7,081 nucleotides of DNA from Streptosporangiaceae bacterium (GTDB lineage Bacteria > Actinomycetota > Actinomycetes > Streptosporangiales > Streptosporangiaceae): contig JAICWX010000395.1 in NCBI GenBank assembly GCA_025934635.1, positions 1 through 7,081 on the forward strand, read 5' to 3'. A program made the position numbers and the translations under genes. The notes beneath the pieces are model-generated. The model did not search any database. It worked only from the letters and a program-made list of their open reading frames with translations, and had not been told where the DNA came from. Below are positions 6,608 to 7,081 of this stretch, in pieces (the stretch's first letter is position 1; each line of letters opens with the position of its first letter).

Positions 6608-6691
6608 TAGCGCGGTGGATCCGGCTTATCCGGTGGATCCGGTACCCCAGGGGTGCCTAAATCCACCGCGTAAGCCGAATCCGCCGCGTTA
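6608..6691. terminator. Large compound hairpin, candidate bidirectional terminator or repeat element
   Basis: The outer arms CGCGGTGGATCCGGCTTA (6611-6628) and TAAGCCGAATCCGCCGCG (6671-6688) pair at 16 of 18 positions, and one of the two exceptions is a G-U pair in RNA. Inside, CGGTGGAT (6631-6638) pairs with ATCCACCG (6661-6668), and GGTACCCC (6641-6648) pairs with GGGGTGCC (6650-6657) across a single base. The whole 84-base segment can therefore fold into one long stem. The position between two convergent genes fits a two-way terminator, and actinobacterial terminators often lack a T-run. The arms are themselves built from roughly 18-base repeated units, which also suggests a repetitive intergenic element. 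Confidence 0.55.
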
Positions 6692-6750
6692 ACCGAGAGG
6701 AACTTCTAAGTCCGCGAAGGCGCTGAGGCCTGTGGTGCGGGGAGGGCCAG

Positions 6751-6774
6751 GGTGACGGTCATTCTGCCGTCACC
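6751..6774. repeat. Small perfect hairpin
   Basis: GGTGACGG (6751-6758) and CCGTCACC (6767-6774) form an 8-bp stem around an 8-base loop. A nearby ACCGTCA (6784-6790) can pair instead with TGACGGT (6753-6759), giving an alternative fold. No T-run follows in either direction. It may help terminate leftward transcription from the crotonase gene. Confidence 0.4.
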
Positions 6775-6938
6775 ACGGGAGTCACCGTCAGGTAAGCGGG
6801 CCTTATCGTTGTAGATCTCTTCGCGGGACCATATCGACGTTCCACTCGTCCGGACAGTCTTCAACTGGATCGGCGGTAGCGCTGCGGTGCCGGTCATGGG
6901 CTCGCTGAAGGTGGCTCGGCCATGAGCAATAATACTAA

Positions 6939-7081
6939 TTACCGGTTGCGCCATTGGGGTTGGCGTTTCTGGGCGAAGGCGGCCACGCCTTCGAGGGCGT
7001 CCTCGCTGGCCATCAGGTCGTCGAGGGCGGGGCTCGGGTAGCTGACGGCCTCGATGACGTCGGCGATGCCGCGGGTCTCCT
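6939..7081 (-). CDS. Enoyl-CoA hydratase/isomerase (crotonase) family, C-terminal end only
   Basis: Only the last 46 codons and stop are in the window; the 5' part lies beyond the right edge. The reading frame ends ...DDLMASEDALEGVAAFAQKRQPQWRNR. The block S-E-D-A-x-E-G-x-x-A-F-x-x-K-R-x-P-x-W is the standard C-terminal signature of crotonase-fold enzymes, where this helix packs on the trimer and helps close the acyl-CoA site. Enoyl-CoA hydratases act in beta-oxidation, but the catalytic glutamates and oxyanion-hole segment are outside the window, so a related activity (isomerase, decarboxylase, dehalogenase-like) cannot be excluded. It converges on the ligase gene and fits a fatty-acid metabolism neighbourhood. 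The frame ends at TAA (6941-6939). Confidence 0.85.
   Translation of the reverse strand, partial: ETRGIADVIEAVSYPSPALDDLMASEDALEGVAAFAQKRQPQWRNR

Larger units (their letters stand above)
6458..6938. other. Non-coding gap between convergent genes, rich in inverted repeats
   Basis: This 481-bp gap separates the ligase stop from the crotonase stop. It is less GC-rich than the genes. It contains an inverted repeat at 6486-6531, a second at 6558-6599 (CCAGCGG and CCGCTGG, again with a 28-base spacer), the compound hairpin at 6608-6691 and a small hairpin at 6751-6774. From about 6775 to 6938 I see no further structure. A minus-strand open frame (6954-6706, 82 codons) crosses this part, but it has mixed codon use, no ribosome site and no recognisable motif. 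The gap may hold the remains of a lost gene, or just terminators and repeats. Confidence 0.6.

Noticed and set aside
6454..6666. 70-codon minus-strand open frame
   Set aside because: It runs through the compound hairpin and repeats and ends at the ligase stop. The proline- and arginine-rich translation looks like a by-product of the repeat sequence.
6706..6954. 82-codon minus-strand open frame as a coding gene
   Set aside because: Its first ATG lies inside the crotonase 3' end in another frame, no ribosome site precedes that ATG or the one at 6897, third-position GC is unlike the neighbours, and no motif is seen. Kept only as a low-interest finding.
1..7081. Mobile element, CRISPR array, tRNA or rRNA
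   Set aside because: No transposase or integrase motif, no regularly spaced array and no cloverleaf was seen on either strand by eye.

Overview
This is GC-rich DNA that looks actinobacterial. The coding regions strongly prefer G or C at third codon positions. Gene ends often overlap by a few bases, the ribosome binding sites are purine-rich, and the gene content (WS/DGAT acyltransferase, FadD-type ligase, crotonase, TetR regulator) is typical of lipid-storing Actinomycetota such as mycobacteria, rhodococci, streptosporangia and relatives. I cannot name a genus from the sequence alone.

Layout. On the left edge, a leftward gene (475 down to the edge) encodes the N-terminal part of a secreted lipoprotein with a PQQ-type beta-propeller start. 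A short AT-rich intergenic region separates it from a rightward gene (603-860) for an 85-residue two-helix membrane protein of unknown function. This converges with a four-gene leftward block. In order of transcription, the block holds an alpha/beta hydrolase (4802-3963), a second, different alpha/beta hydrolase (3966-2968), a wax ester synthase/diacylglycerol acyltransferase (2990-1542) and a TetR-family regulator (1555-917). Every junction overlaps (4, 23 and 14 bases), so the four are almost certainly one transcript with coupled translation.

The block is transcribed divergently from a rightward fatty acyl-CoA ligase gene (4934-6457). The 131-bp gap between them holds a strong, AT-rich, 27-bp near-perfect palindrome (4852-4878) that looks like a TetR-class operator, followed by two direct copies of a small dyad next to the ligase start. 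After the ligase comes a 481-bp non-coding stretch with a large compound hairpin (6608-6691) and several smaller inverted repeats. The right edge holds the last 46 codons of a leftward enoyl-CoA hydratase/isomerase gene.

How the genes may work together (inference): the ligase activates free fatty acids to acyl-CoA, the WS/DGAT uses acyl-CoA to make wax esters or triacylglycerol, and the two hydrolases cleave or remodel ester lipids. The crotonase could belong to beta-oxidation. The TetR protein, encoded last in the block, is the natural candidate to bind the shared operator and control both arms, probably in response to an acyl-CoA or lipid-like ligand. The families are all known. The most useful new leads are the operator with its divergent regulon and the compound repeat hairpin. 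I saw no convincing mobile element, CRISPR array, tRNA or rRNA.
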